Positions 30,270-42,099 of a stretch of 64,000 nt of DNA are shown in pieces. The notes beneath the pieces were generated by a model, which worked only from the letters and a program-made list of their open reading frames with translations, made no database searches and was not told where the DNA came from. Each line of letters opens with the position of its first letter. The stretch's first letter is position 1. The translations under genes were made by a program, and so were the position numbers. The stretch is from NCBI GenBank assembly GCA_031772625.1, contig CM062812.1:730272300-730336299 (forward strand). The letters run 5' to 3'. This DNA comes from Pinus tabuliformis. Its lineage: Eukaryota > Streptophyta > Pinopsida > Pinales > Pinaceae.

Positions 30270-31350
30270 CTAAATTTGCTCTTCGGGATCCTCAATCAAT
30301 GAAGGTTCAGATAGTCTCAAGTTCTCTACATTAATGATTGAATAGATATGCATATAATCTAGTAAACCAAGGCGAAAAGCGTTTTCACCAATTCTCTCAA
30401 GTATCTTGAAAGGCCCATACCTTATTGGCTTCAGCTTCTTTCCTTCACCTTGCATTCTGTCTTTGCTAATGTAGAGCTAGACTTGATCACCAACTTGGAA
30501 GCTATGCTCAATTCGATGCTTGTCATGCCTTGCCTTGTACTTGGCCTGGCTTCTTTCTAGCTGTTCCTGCACTGCTTCACGAATTTCATGGATATGTTCA
30601 ATGAACTTGGTTTCTTTGTCCACATCACTGTGTCCATCAATTGGTATGTCTTTACTAAAGACAAAATCCAAGGGAGACCTTGGTGTAAAACCAAAACAAG
30701 TCTCAAAAGGAGATCGCTGTGTAGAAGAGTGTTTAGCATGGTTGTAAGTATGTTGTGCATAACACAAATGTTCATCCCGAAGCTTGGGATGCTTGCTGCA
30801 ATAGCCCTTGAGAAATTGGATCACTATCATGTTGACCACCTCTATTTGTCTATTTGTTTGTGGATGAAATGTTGTGCTCTTCTTCAATCTAGTGTCCATG
30901 AACTCCCATATACTTTACCAAAACTTCCCAACAAATCGGGAATCTCGATCAGATGCAATGGAAGTGGGTAAGCCGAAATGAACCCATACATGATAAAAGA
31001 ACAACTTTGTTGTTTGTTCAGCTTTAATCTGCTTATTACAAGGTATTAAAATACACATTTTGCTAAACCTGTCGATAATAACATATAAATAATCATGACC
31101 TTTTCTAGATTTTGGAAGTCCCCCTAAAAATTCCTTGGAAACACTTCCCAAGGACGAGAAGAAACTGGAAGTGGAGTGTACAAGCCTAATTTTCTATTGT
31201 TGGGTTTGCTTTTAGCACACATGGTACACCCTTTAATATATCTAGAAATTGTTTGATGCATTCTTTGCCAATAACACAACCTTTGCAACTATGAAATTGT
31301 TTTACTTACACCAAAATGACCTGATATTAGAGAAGTGTGTGCTTCTTGGA
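30270..31350 (-). pseudogene. Ty3/gypsy integrase: zinc region, core and C-terminal part
   Basis: From right to left: a decayed zinc-binding region (about 31350-31200), then the DDE core with GLPKSRKGHDYLYVIIDRFS, VWVHFGLPTSIASDRDSRF and FHPQTNRQIEVVN (31151-30830). An ATHTYNHAKHSSTQRSPFE-like segment (30700s) and a C-terminal PIRYGPFKILERIGENAFRL follow, with the G-P-F/Y motif typical of Ty3/gypsy integrases. Integrase joins element DNA to the host chromosome. I see no chromodomain after the GPF/Y motif. Fossil. Confidence 0.82.
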
Positions 31351-31471
31351 TTATGTTAACTCTTTCAGTGTGAGGAATGCATAACTTTCCCAAATGATAT
31401 AAGATTTGGTCCTTAACATGATAATCCAATTCTTCTACTTGTTTTCCATGACTTAAAGTTGCATATACATC

Positions 31472-31780
31472 TTAAAAATATACATCTTGAGCATATTGTT
31501 CAATGTAGCTTTCATGCAATACCAAGTTATGCTTAAGTATAGTAGATGCATTTATGGTTGGTCTTGATAGCATAGCTACAACCTTATTATGTATGCCTTT
31601 CTTATATCTGATGAGAAGATGAAACTGTTGTAGAAAACCCATCCACATAGAGTGTCTTGATTGCTGCAATTTAGTTTGTGAGTGAAAATATTCAAGTGGT
31701 TGATGATCTGTATGTACAATTGTTTCCTTGCCCAATAGGTAATGTTTCCACTTTTTCATACCCTGCACTGATGCATACAA
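31472..31780 (-). pseudogene. Ty3/gypsy RNase H region
   Basis: Reads MKKWKHYLLGKETIVHTDHQ, PLEYFHSQTKLQQSRHSMW and QQFHLLIRYKKGIHNKVVAML, the C-half of a gypsy RNase H. It lies between the polymerase and integrase. It would degrade the RNA template. Fossil. Confidence 0.8.
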
Positions 31781-32000
31781 TTATTTATCATATGTGGGAT
31801 AATTAACTACTACAGAATTAAATGTCTCAGAATGATAACATATGGGTTTACCATGTTGCATCAACCTTGCTCCCATGGCATAATCACTGGCATCTATTTC
31901 AATCTCAAATGGTCTTTGAAGATTTGGCAATGCTAGTAGTAGTGTTGTACTAATTTTTTTATTTCAAGGTGTCGAAGGATTTTTGCTATTTGCCTCTTCA

Positions 32001-32975
32001 CTAAAACACCTTGTTCAATCCTGTCAAAGCATGTAAGGGAGCTACAATCAAGGAAAAGTTAGCAATAAACTTTCTCCAATATTGTGTTGCTCCTAGGAAA
32101 CTCCTAACTTCTGTAGAAGATTTGGGTTTAGGCCAATTCACAATGAATTCAACCTTAGAGGGATCTATATTCAATTCAACACCCCCTACAATATGACCCA
32201 AATAATTTAAAGATGTTTTGCCAAATTCACATTTTGATGATTTCACATAGAGATTTTCTCTTTTCAAAACATCTAGAGTCTGCTTTACATGCTTAAAATG
32301 TTCTTCCCATGTTTTACTGAAAACAAGAATGTCATATAAATATACAATTACAAAATCATCAATAAAGGGTCGGAGTACATCATTCATAACTCTCATGAAA
32401 GTGGTAGGAGAATTAGTTAAGCCAAAAGGCATAACCAGCCATTCATACAACCCTTGCTTTGTCTTGAAAGGAGTCTTCCATGCATCTTGTTCCGCTACTC
32501 TGACCTGATGATAGCCACTATGCAATTCCAACTTAGAAAAGTAAACTGCTTCTTTCAGTTGATCTAATAGATCATCAATGTGAGGAAGAGGATAACAATT
32601 CTTGATCGTTATTTTATTCAGTGCTATGTAATCAATGCACATCCTCCACGAACCATCTTTCTTTCTCACCAACACGATTGGAGATCCGCATGGTGATGTG
32701 CTTGGTCTTATGAACCCTTTATCACGTAGTTCCTGTACATACTTCTTGATCTCTGCATTCTCTAAAGTGGATAACCTGTACATTCCGATGTTAGGCAATG
32801 GAGAATCTTGCTGCAAATGAATATCATGTACTATTTCCCTTTTGGGTGGTAGACCTTTAGGTTCTTGAAATAGGATATCATATTCTGAAACAACTTTATC
32901 TAAATCAACTTTTTGTTTAGCATCACAGCCTTCAAATGCATTGGTTTTATCAAGGGTCTTTTCCTTTACAACCAT
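32001..32975 (-). pseudogene. Ty3/gypsy reverse transcriptase
   Basis: A 324-residue open stretch. Early linker VSEYDILFQEPKGLPPKREI, then the fingers/palm motifs [78 protein letters not shown] and the palm segment around DDFVIVYLYDILVFSKTWEE. These are the standard gypsy polymerase blocks in order. It ends with the connection region SFLGATQYWRKFIANFS. It would synthesise element DNA in the virus-like particle. Fossil copy. Confidence 0.88.
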
Positions 32976-33020
32976 TAGTAAAAATTACTTGCATGAATTT
33001 ACAATTCTTTTTATCTGCCC

Positions 33021-33785
33021 TCAGTTAATGAGAGTGTAGTTATTTTTGAGCTGATGAGCTCTTACAATATCTTCTATTCCATCTTTTGTGAGTTGATACT
33101 TATTTTCAGTTATATAGAAAATGGCTTTTCTATCATATAAGTAAGGTCTTCCTAAAACAATACCACATATATCGAAGGGAACTATATCTAACTCAACCTC
33201 ATCTACAAAATTTGATCCAATAGCAAACCTAAGTTTACATTCTCTAGTCACTTGTAGTTTTGCTTTATCACATACCCAACCTAATGGATATGGCTTCTTC
33301 TGAGGTGTTGTTAGTAAGGCCAACTTCTTTACAATTGTTTCATAAATCAAGTTTACTTGTGAACCACTATCAAATAAAGTATCAATATTTTGGTGCTTGG
33401 AAATAACTCTAATATGAAAAAGCTCATGCCTTTTCCTCTCATTATCTTCATTATCAATATATTGAGCAAAATTACTTCTAGATGCTTCAGGATTTTTACC
33501 TTTTATACTTATGGCTATGAATGTTGTTTCATCACCTGAGTCTGACCCCAAGTCTTTCTGAATAGTAGTAGCAGTCTTCTTCTTCTTACCACCAAACATC
33601 TTGGGTTTCAGCTCCAGATGGAAAGACCAGTAGTGTTCATCATCGTTCCCATCCATCTTGTAGTGACTGCATGAAGGTTTGTCTTTCTGTACAGTGTTTG
33701 CCTTCCTCTCCTTATATTTATGCTTCCTCTTTTCCTTGTTCTTGCTTGCAGTGGGTTTTGATGATCCCCCAATCTCTGTGTTCAC
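33021..33785 (-). pseudogene. Ty3/gypsy Gag zinc region and aspartic protease
   Basis: The N-terminus has a basic patch and a knuckle-like CSHYKMDGNDDEHYWSFH (CX2-type, decayed), which ends Gag. The protease follows: HQNIDTLFDSGSQVNLIYET, with DSGSQ as the active-site loop, then PYPLGWVCDKAKLQVTRECK and FDICGIVLGRPYLYDRKA. The protease processes Gag-Pol. The arrangement Gag knuckle, protease, polymerase is normal for the family. Confidence 0.82.
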
Positions 33786-33815
33786 ATTCTTGCCTCTAGC
33801 CTCTAGATGTGTAGC

Positions 33816-34660
33816 CTAAACTGATACCTCATCTATGCTAGTAGGGTTAAACATGATAATGGTGTGCCTTAAATAGCTATGCAAGCCACCTATATACCTC
33901 AATAAGGTTTCAGGCGAGTCTAGAGAAATGCCTAGAATTAAATCTCTTTTTCTAAATTCCTGGATATAGCTTTGTACAATTTTCCCCTTTAATTGGTGAA
34001 GAGTTTGCCAACTCATCATTGCTTGCTGCATATAAGCTAGTGGATATAATTGTTTTTTAATGGTAGAAACAAATTCATTTTAGGTAGAAAGAATTTTACC
34101 ATGCTTCTTCAAATCAGCTTGTGTCTTGCCTTCCCACCAAACTAGGGTTGTTCCTCCAAGGCGAAGGCTAGCCAGCTGAATCTTTATCCTTTCTGAATTG
34201 ATGTTTTGCACCACGCAATATACATCAATTTGTCTAATCTAGTTATCTAGCTTTTCTACATTTAATTCACCATCATAAACTGGCAAATCAAATTTCACAT
34301 CTAATTTAATCACAACTGTTTTCTTCTTTTTCTTTTGAGGGCCAGTTTTATGTGAAGAAGATGATGAGGATGGTGAAGATGGAGTAGACGGTGGAGAAGA
34401 CCTCTCTTCTTTTCCTTTTCCTTTTAGATAGCCATCTATAAGATGTTCCTCTGCTCCTTTTTCTAGTTGAGATGCTGAAGTGATTTCACCTCAACCTTTC
34501 TTAAATTCTCGATACATCTCTTCCACCATGGTTCTCATGGTCATGAAACTATCCATGAACTAAGAGTCTCATTCCGATGAGGTTTGTTCTACCATCCTCC
34601 TCCTAGGATAGACTCTTCCAATTTTTGGATTAGCCTCAACAAGTTCTCCTTCTCCTAGTT
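33816..34660 (-). pseudogene. Ty3/gypsy Gag capsid region
   Basis: The minus strand reads a Retrotrans_gag domain: FDLPVYDGELNVEKLDNWIR near 34290, LGGTTLVWWEGKTQADLKKH near 34140, and MSWQTLHQLKGKIVQSYIQE, FRKRDLILGISLDSPETLLR and YIGGLHSYLRHTI (34031-33816). A serine- and acid-rich N-terminal part precedes it. Fossil, broken a few times. Confidence 0.78.
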
Positions 34661-34719
34661 TGAGCTTTGACCTAGTTAGCATTCAACAATCTAGCACAAG
34701 CTTGTCTAACCTTAGCAAT

Positions 34720-34737
34720 CCTAAAGCTCTGATACCA
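34720..34737 (-). promoter_or_regulatory. Primer-binding site (tRNA-iMet type)
   Basis: Minus strand TGGTATCAGAGCTTTAGG, an exact match to the 12-base consensus core, two bases inside the LTR ending GATCA. Confidence 0.85.
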
Positions 34738-34739
34738 CT

Positions 34740-36295
34740 TGATCTGTGAATGAGATCTTAGACTAATATTAGCGTATTATAGACTCATGTGCATAGATTT
34801 TCCTACACTACTTAGTGCAATGGATCGATAAGATTGTGAATAATATAGGCAATGAAGAAGTTAAAGAAACATAATAGATAAACACACATAACACAACAAA
34901 TTTAATATGGAGTTCACCCAAAACTCCTGGGCTATGTATCTTGGTCCAGCCTTCAATGGTGACCTCTCTATTATGTATTGAGGAGCAGAGTTTTACAAAA
35001 TGTGAGCTCAAATTAAGTCTCAACACAACAGATACAAAACAACAGGAGTTTTTCTTGAATCCCTCAAGTCTCTCTGAGTACACAAACTCATTCTCTCACT
35101 CTCTGTCTCTGTCATCCTTCTGTCTCAGCACTGCTTGTCGCTGTCTTCTGTGGCTTTAAAGCTAATCGGCGCTATCTCTTTGTTTCCCCTTCTCGGGCTC
35201 TCTGGCTCCCGGCCTCTATCCGCTCGAATCCCCTTCTGAGCATTAGCAATCATGGAATAACATCTTTAGGGAAGGTGGCCACCTGCTCTACAAGGGAAGG
35301 GACCATCGGGCCTTTGAAATCACCAAAAACAATGTTCTCTATTTACACAAAGAAATACACTAAAAACTGTGAAAATCCGCTAATCTGTCGTTTATTGGAT
35401 TTGAAATATTATAAATTCCACCTTATAACTCCCATCGGGTCCATCTTTATATCGCCATCGCATCTCCACCATTGATATGAGAGAACTTGATCAAACGTCT
35501 AAGGTTCATTTCTAGCAGCTCAAGCGTACAGGAGTTAACCGCCCGAATAGGGTGGTTTTCTCTCTCTGGCGCCTAGCGACATGGCAGCCAGTGTATGGGC
35601 TCGGGCAGAGCCTGACCAAAACCACTTACCACCAATGGCCCACCCGAAATCCTGCCTATTTCAAAACTCAAAACATATACATCTGCATCTATAAACCCTT
35701 TCAGGTCCGGTTTATCACTTTATAAGCATTTTCTTTGGTTTTCGTTTATTTAAAAAAAATGCGAATTTACACAGAAAATCCTTGTTTCCAGATCTCAAAA
35801 TATATCAAAAATCCTTCATAATGTTATCAGGTCCGACTATCGCAGTCATAGTTGTTGTCAGCCCTACTCCTTTGCATAGCTCCAATGCGATTTATCACAA
35901 TTACATATCGCATAGACCCTTGGGACGTTTGTAAGCGCTCCTTTGTAATCAGTGATTGCGATATCACGAGTTAACTTGAGCCTTCGATCTGCATGCTTGA
36001 TAGATGGTCCTCGTTGACCCGCGCTGATCGCGATCATAATTGTCATATGATAGGCTCCGATATCCTCCACCTACTGCTGTCAATTACGATATGCTGATCA
36101 GATCTGGACTGTTGATTGGCCAGATCCAACGGCTCCTGTTCCTCACTATCCACACCTCTGATAGCTATGGTTTTGGTCATTTCTTCGTGTTTTTCACTCC
36201 CGATAGTGTTATTTGCCATTTCTAAGAGTTATTCTTTTCTGGTAGTTTTGATCTTTAGAAGACTTAGAGGGTTTTCTAGGATCCATTTTGGATCA
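34740..36295 (-). repeat. 5' LTR of the Ty3/gypsy element (1,556 bp)
   Basis: Aligns with 28440-30024 from TGATC to GATCA, including the GCGAT/ATCGC-rich cluster (about 35830-36110). Confidence 0.88.
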
Positions 36296-36300
36296 TACAC

Positions 36301-38950
36301 AATCTCTTTCTATGGCTATTGTTATTCATTTAATGCTTTTTCCATAAGGCTATTGATTTCAAGCTTTATGCAAAGAAGAATATGAGTTCATTAAGATAGT
36401 CATATGAGAATAACAACACAATAGGACATAATTATTTTTCTCCCTTTCTAAGTCAAATATGGTGATATGTATGTCATAACCTTCGCTACTTGCCAAAGAC
36501 TACAAAGTTACCATGTACCTTAAATAAAACTAGACAAAAGAATGAGATAACTCAATAAAAACAAAATAATAATCTAGAAGGAACTGTATAAAGCATAAAT
36601 TTTTGCATGGAGGTTTGAAAAAGGAAGAAAGAGAAGCATGTTACATCAACGAAAAATTAAGGGAGCATGTCCTCATGAGGAGCTACTCAAGGAAGAAAAT
36701 AAGAATCGAATCAATGTTAGAGAAGGAACAACTGAAGGGGAGAGAAACCACAACAATGTTTATTTTAGACATGGAAATTCATTTCTAGTGATATAGAAAC
36801 TTTGCAATTTATGAGTAATATGTCTCGCTAAATTAAATTCCATCACAAACATTGTCCGTGGGTTTGAATTATTTCATAACTGAGAAGTCAACTTATGCAC
36901 ATCCCAAAGATGTTGCTAAAGCCCACAAAAATTTCAAATATACCATGATCCTGATAAAATTTGAGGTTTCAGGGTGCCTTGATGCCAAACCGCGAGGGAC
37001 AGTGTCTAAAAATTGGAAATGTTAAATGATTTTGTTTGCCAAAATGTAGGCCCAAAATGCTTTGAGACTATTATGCAAATAAGTAAGAAAATGAACTATA
37101 GCTAAGGTCAAAATTGAAGAAAAGGGTGATAATTATGCATTAAGTATAGGTAGACACAAAAATAATAGCATTAAGGGTTTGATCACCTTTGAAATATTCG
37201 ACGAATAAATAGAATTTTTTACTTGTGAATGAGAAGGTGGAAAGTATGGTGAAGTTTTGAAATATTACATTATAGTTGCTAATAGGATTCAACAACCTAC
37301 TAGCTTTCCGAGCAGAGTTTTTTAAGACAAAATCTTTCAAGGAACCTCAAGGCCTTAAAGAACCAAAAAGAATAGCAAGGGACACATATTTTAGTGTGAA
37401 CAAGGAAGAAGATTTATATGAAATCTGTAATAGATTTATTAATGTTGTGATTGATGATGGTCTTATCAACAAGGGGGAGTTTCAAAGCCTTATCAAAGGT
37501 TGTCATTGAAATAGAAAAGAACACAATCTTCATATACTATTAAAACAATTTCTTCTTGGAAATATTATAGTCTAATAATAAATGCATATTTTTACAGTAA
37601 AAATTATATCAAAATGAGTAATTGTCAAGGAAATCAACAAATGAATCAACAACATTAACAATGCCTTCCCAAGAAAGATAAATAGTGTGAGAGAATAACA
37701 ATGATAAATTTTGCCTCCAAGAAAAATGAAGCAAAGAAATAACATTCCAGAATTAATGAGATCACTCTTGTGTGACATGGATTGAAACACGTGCTTAATA
37801 GATAAGGAAAAAATCATAGTGAAGGTGGAAATCAAAGAAAAAGTCATCCATGTAGTTGGACAATTTAATTAAATTGTTCTAGGTCCCATTACCAAATTAT
37901 CACAATGGAGAAAATATATGAAGGTGAACTACTAATAGCTACGGAGCCGAGGTGATGAAAGAACCATCTATCCCAATTGTTACAACAATTACCACAATGA
38001 TTACAACTATATGCCAGAAGTGTGGATCAAAACAAAGGTGAAATGAAGTGGATCTTGATGTAGACACTAGAAAGGACCTTTATTAGGTAACACATTGCTA
38101 GGTGATAGAGATGAATAACTAGACAGATGTATGCAAAGGCCTTAGAATTATTGTGAAAGGATGAGCTTGAAAGGTGATGGGAATCCAAATTAAATACAAG
38201 TTAAGGCCCATCTAACCTTTCCTAGGCACATAAAGCTAAATTAAATCTCTCCTTCTACACTTAATAATGTTTTCTAAGATTTAATAAGTTCTTAAGAAGG
38301 TTTAGAGATAATTTCTTATTATGTTCCTAATATTTTTTATTCTTCATAATATTGAGAAAATTATTGAGGTCCATTGATTGACAAAATCTAGGGATGTGTA
38401 ACAGGAGAAGCCAAAAATCAATATTTAATGAAGGTTATTACTTTTGGGAACCATATCCATGTTTTGAGGGATTGTTGGAGTAGGATGTTTCCTCTTTTCA
38501 AGGAGGTTTCTTTCCCAACAATTCATATAATTACAAATTCAAATTAGCCTCTAGGGGCATGTATTTTTTGGTGTTATTGTGAATAGAACCTATTGTACAA
38601 TAGTTATATTTTGATTTCTAGTAGGGATGTACTTGACTTGATTATAATAATGAAGTTCAGTTTCACTTTCAACTTCTAAACATTGGTTTCATTTATAGGA
38701 CTATAAGTATGATTGTCCTTGGTCATCCATGGGCATAAAAGCCTGATATATAATTAATTTATCTTATTTGCATTTTTTGTTCACTTGCATTTCTTATTCC
38801 TGCATTTCCTACTTCAACTTTTAGTATTCACACTTCAATTTTTGTAGGTTATATTGGTTAACCGATTGAATTAAGTTGTTTTTTAGTTCATATATATATA
38901 GTTACAAGTATAATTCATCGTTAGAGCAGCTCTACAACTTCATATTCATC
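36301..38950. other. Unclassified AT-rich DNA
   Basis: Starts as the right flank of the 28440-36295 insertion. Short plus-strand open stretches (36603-36788; 37276-37509, containing KEPQGLKEPKRIARDTYFSV) have no resemblance I can name. Probably decayed retroelement sequence. Confidence 0.4.
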
Positions 38951-38952
38951 CC

Positions 38953-39262
38953 TGAGTTACTTGGACTGGTTTAATAGTTCACAATTATGGAATTTGTGGT
39001 TTTAGTAATAAATTTCTGCCGAATTTTAGCACATCTTAATGAGATTATTTCTAGTTGATTCCACTTATATTGATGTCTAAAAAAAATTAAGTTAATAAAA
39101 AAAACTACGCTATATATTTTTCACTTGATTATCCTAGGAATTTTGGTACTTAGATCAACTTACTAGTCCATTGTTATGGACTTTCTAGTTTTGAGTAGTA
39201 AATTTCTGCTAAATGTTAACACATGCTAATGAAGCTCTTTCAAGTTGATTCCACTTGGATTG
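38953..39262. repeat. Two diverged tandem copies, about 190-bp period
   Basis: Segments 38953-39076 and 39143-39262 share TAGTAAATTTCTGC, TTAACACAT/TTAGCACAT and AAGTTGATTCCACTT words in the same order. About three quarters identical by eye. Confidence 0.55.
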
Positions 39263-39449
39263 AAAAAAAATAAAAATTTCCCCACAAAATTTTTATTTAT
39301 TAACTTGGGCATTTGGTAGGTTAAGTCAAGAAACAGGCATCCTGGACTAATCATGTAGCAACACACATATTTATTTGAATTCTTTCGAGAATGGCATCCA
39401 AAGCTTGTTTCTCATTCCTCGTCACTTAAAAATGTCATTTAAGCCTTGG

Positions 39450-40076
39450 AGATGAATTAGAGAACACAAAATACCCGCTAGGAAATTTGTTTTCATAGTT
39501 TTAGTTTCATTATGTAACTAGGCTATAATACTTCTGCTATGTTTTATATAGAATGGAAGTGATTTACATTCAACATTCTTGAGAATTTGATTATCTTATT
39601 GCAAATAGAATTGGATTTACTTGAATAATCCCTCTTCCTGCAAGAAAATATGTTTATTTTCTTTAAAATAAATTAGTATTCCCTACAAGAGAATAGGTTT
39701 ATTTTCTATAAAATAATTAGGGTTACTTCTTTGCATGATAGATTAGGATCTCTTTCTGTCCAAGAAATTAGATTAGGGTTCCTCTCATGACATTGAATTC
39801 TGTGTAGCAAAATAGGTAACATTTCACTCATTTATTTTCCTGCAAGTTAAGGTAGGTATTATTTCCATTTACTGAATCTCCAAAATATTTCCCATAGCAT
39901 AGTGGTCTCTTTAAATCCCGATTCACTTCATTGCATCAGATCAAAAAAAGAAGGACACATTGCATGCTACACACAAAATGTTGAAACCTCTTCAAATTTT
40001 ATGAGCTATGGAATGATAATTAATGTTGGTATCCTTGGGAATTAAAACATTCTTGTTGTAGTAGTGGGCCTCATCA
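39450..40076 (+). repeat. Probable LTR 3' part of an Athila/Tat-like element
   Basis: Ends …CTCATCA just before a decayed primer site. It aligns in order with 16110-16803. The left limit is not resolved. Confidence 0.45.
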
Positions 40077-40080
40077 CGTT

Positions 40081-40099
40081 TTGGTGTTTCTGTTGGGAA
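40081..40099 (+). promoter_or_regulatory. Decayed primer-binding site (tRNA-Asp-like)
   Basis: TTGGTGTTTCTGTTGGGAA followed by GGTGTCAAAG resembles the TTGGCGCCGTTGCCGGGGAA block typical of Athila/Tat elements. Confidence 0.45.
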
Positions 40100-40254
40100 G
40101 GTGTCAAAGTATGCATTCTTTCCATTCCTAGTTGATTAACTTCTTTTACTTTGCACAAAAAAATTGCACTATGCATTATTCATTTTAAAGATATAAAATT
40201 ACATTGCATTAGTATTCCCATTCAAAAATTTATACATAAACATAAAAATAATTC

Positions 40255-41690
40255 ATGAATACCACAATTCCCCCACTTGATCATGTGGTGCGTTATGAAC
40301 CACCTCACCACTCGATTTTGCAGGTAGAAGATGAAGAAGAGGTTGAGAAGGTAGAAGAAGTGGATGGAGATAATGACAATCAGGAATATTCTCTTGGATT
40401 TCCCATTGAGGATACTGATATAAGCCTTCATATGAAGAACATCCCTCCATACTTTGTATATCTTATGGTTACTTATCATAAACTAAAAAATAGAGATTAT
40501 TTACAACAACATTGAAGGATAGAGCTCTTAAATGATTATTGAGTTTAGGGGCTAATTTAATAATATAATGGAATGATATGTACATAATATTTCTATAAAA
40601 ATATAAATACTATTGTATATAGGATGATATTAAAGAGGAAATATTTAGAATGTCTCAAAAAGAAGATGAAAGCCTTAAGGATCTGATAAATAGATTTATG
40701 CATAATGTGCAGATGAAAAAATTGCATAATTTAGGATTTGAAAAACTAAAAACCCTCTTACTTAGAAAAATTAGAAATAAGAGGTTTGATATCCTTGATC
40801 TAATGACCCAACGGGATGTATACCGATTATCATTTGAAAAAAATTGTGAAATATGCAAGAACATATCAAGAGGAAGGGAAAGAGTAAGTAAATGAACGTT
40901 GAGATGGGAAAGTCAAGCTAAACTTGGTAATTTTCTAGATAGATTTAAAAAAAAAAATCTTAGAAATATAAGTGGAAAAATAGGTATGTTAAGAATGAAG
41001 AATAATAAAAAATAGAATGTTGAAATTTATGTTATCTGTGCAGAATCACATGTTACTAAAGATTTTCCATTATTACCAGGGTTGAAGGAAGTTTACCAGG
41101 AGGATAATGGAACAAATAAAACACAAGATCATCACTATTATGTAGCTCCAAGAATACCATGGAAACCTAGTCAACCTCATATGATGCAAGATCCTAATTC
41201 ACAATTTAAGGGTTATTCAAAAAAAACTTGAAGTAACTAGAACACACCCTTTCCTTAGCAACTTTGGTCATCTCAACCACAAAACCAATATTGGAAAAAA
41301 GGATGGAGAGGACCTTATGGAATAAATACACAATATACTCAATATTTTCCACAATATCCTCCATACCAAACTCAATGTTATCCATACCGTCCACCTTCAC
41401 CACAACAATAACCTAAACCACACTAATCTCATAGATCCACTCTCATTCAACTCCCTACACAACCATTTATGAACCCATACAATAAATTAACTCAACCCAC
41501 TTACATTGTTGAGGTACAAAACATGAAAAAAACCTCTCTTAATCGAAATGGTAGTAATCGTCGATTAGGAATACTATCACAAAAAAATGAATTTATTGTT
41601 GTCATTGAAGAACATATCCAAAATAAGAAGTTCCAGAGGAGACTAAAGCATTATGGACCACATTTGATGGATATAATCCATTAGAGCCTG
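40255..41690 (+). pseudogene. Ty3/gypsy Gag remnant with zinc knuckle
   Basis: The stretch 40650-40895 reads MSQKEDESLKDLINRFMHNV, GFEKLKTLLLRKIRNKRFDI, LDLMTQRDVYRLSFEKNCEI and CKNISRGRERVSK. I recognise this as the C-half of a plant gypsy Gag (E-D-E-S-L, leucine-rich helix, then …DLMxxxDVxxLxFExxCEIC). Near 41035-41100, CAESHVTKDFPLLPGLKEVY follows, a zinc-knuckle form. Acidic N-terminal text (40255-40515) precedes. Fossil, broken repeatedly. Confidence 0.62.
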
Positions 41691-42099
41691 AGATTGAAGA
41701 AGAAATTATACAATGCTTATTATCATATTATTTATGTGTCTAAGACACAAATTAGAAAATAGTAGAAGATATGAATGTCATAGCAAAAGAGGACATAGAG
41801 GGTGATATATATGAGAAAGTGAACCAACGACATCACAACTATGTTGAACATTTGTTCCAGAAAATCATTAAGTTAGCACACCACTCTCTTCTTCAACAGT
41901 TCTTGACATGATCAAAGAAGTTGGTCTCTCATATTCAGGTATATGTCAAAGCATATCCTTCGATCCTACACATAAGTTTAATTTCCATCATGTTACACAC
42001 ATGGATCCTTTGGAAGTATTACTATACTTGAAAGAGATTTTATTTTTCAAGTAGAATCGGGTAGAAAAAAAAATAAAAAAAATAAAAATAAAAAAGGGG

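Larger units (their letters stand above)
28440..36295 (-). mobile_element. Ty3/gypsy retrotransposon with both LTRs and full domain order
   Basis: LTRs 34740-36295 (5') and 28440-30024 (3') have TGATC…GATCA ends. The flanking 5-mers are TACAT (28435-28439) and TACAC (36296-36300), a 4 of 5 target duplication. The primer site is at 34720-34737 and the purine tract at 30025-30036. The interior reads gag (about 34660-33590), protease (33785-33021), reverse transcriptase (32975-32001), RNase H (31780-31472), integrase (about 31350-30270). All expected parts are present in the normal order. It looks broken, with roughly eight to ten interruptions. The LTRs differ by about a tenth by eye, so it is not recent. 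Confidence 0.9.

Noticed and set aside
30588-30971. 127-residue plus-strand open stretch
   Set aside because: Antisense shadow of the integrase core.
37276-37509. Small plus-strand protein with KEPQGLKEPKRIARDTYFSV
   Set aside because: No family match, no promoter or partner gene, surrounded by decayed DNA; listed only as unclassified.
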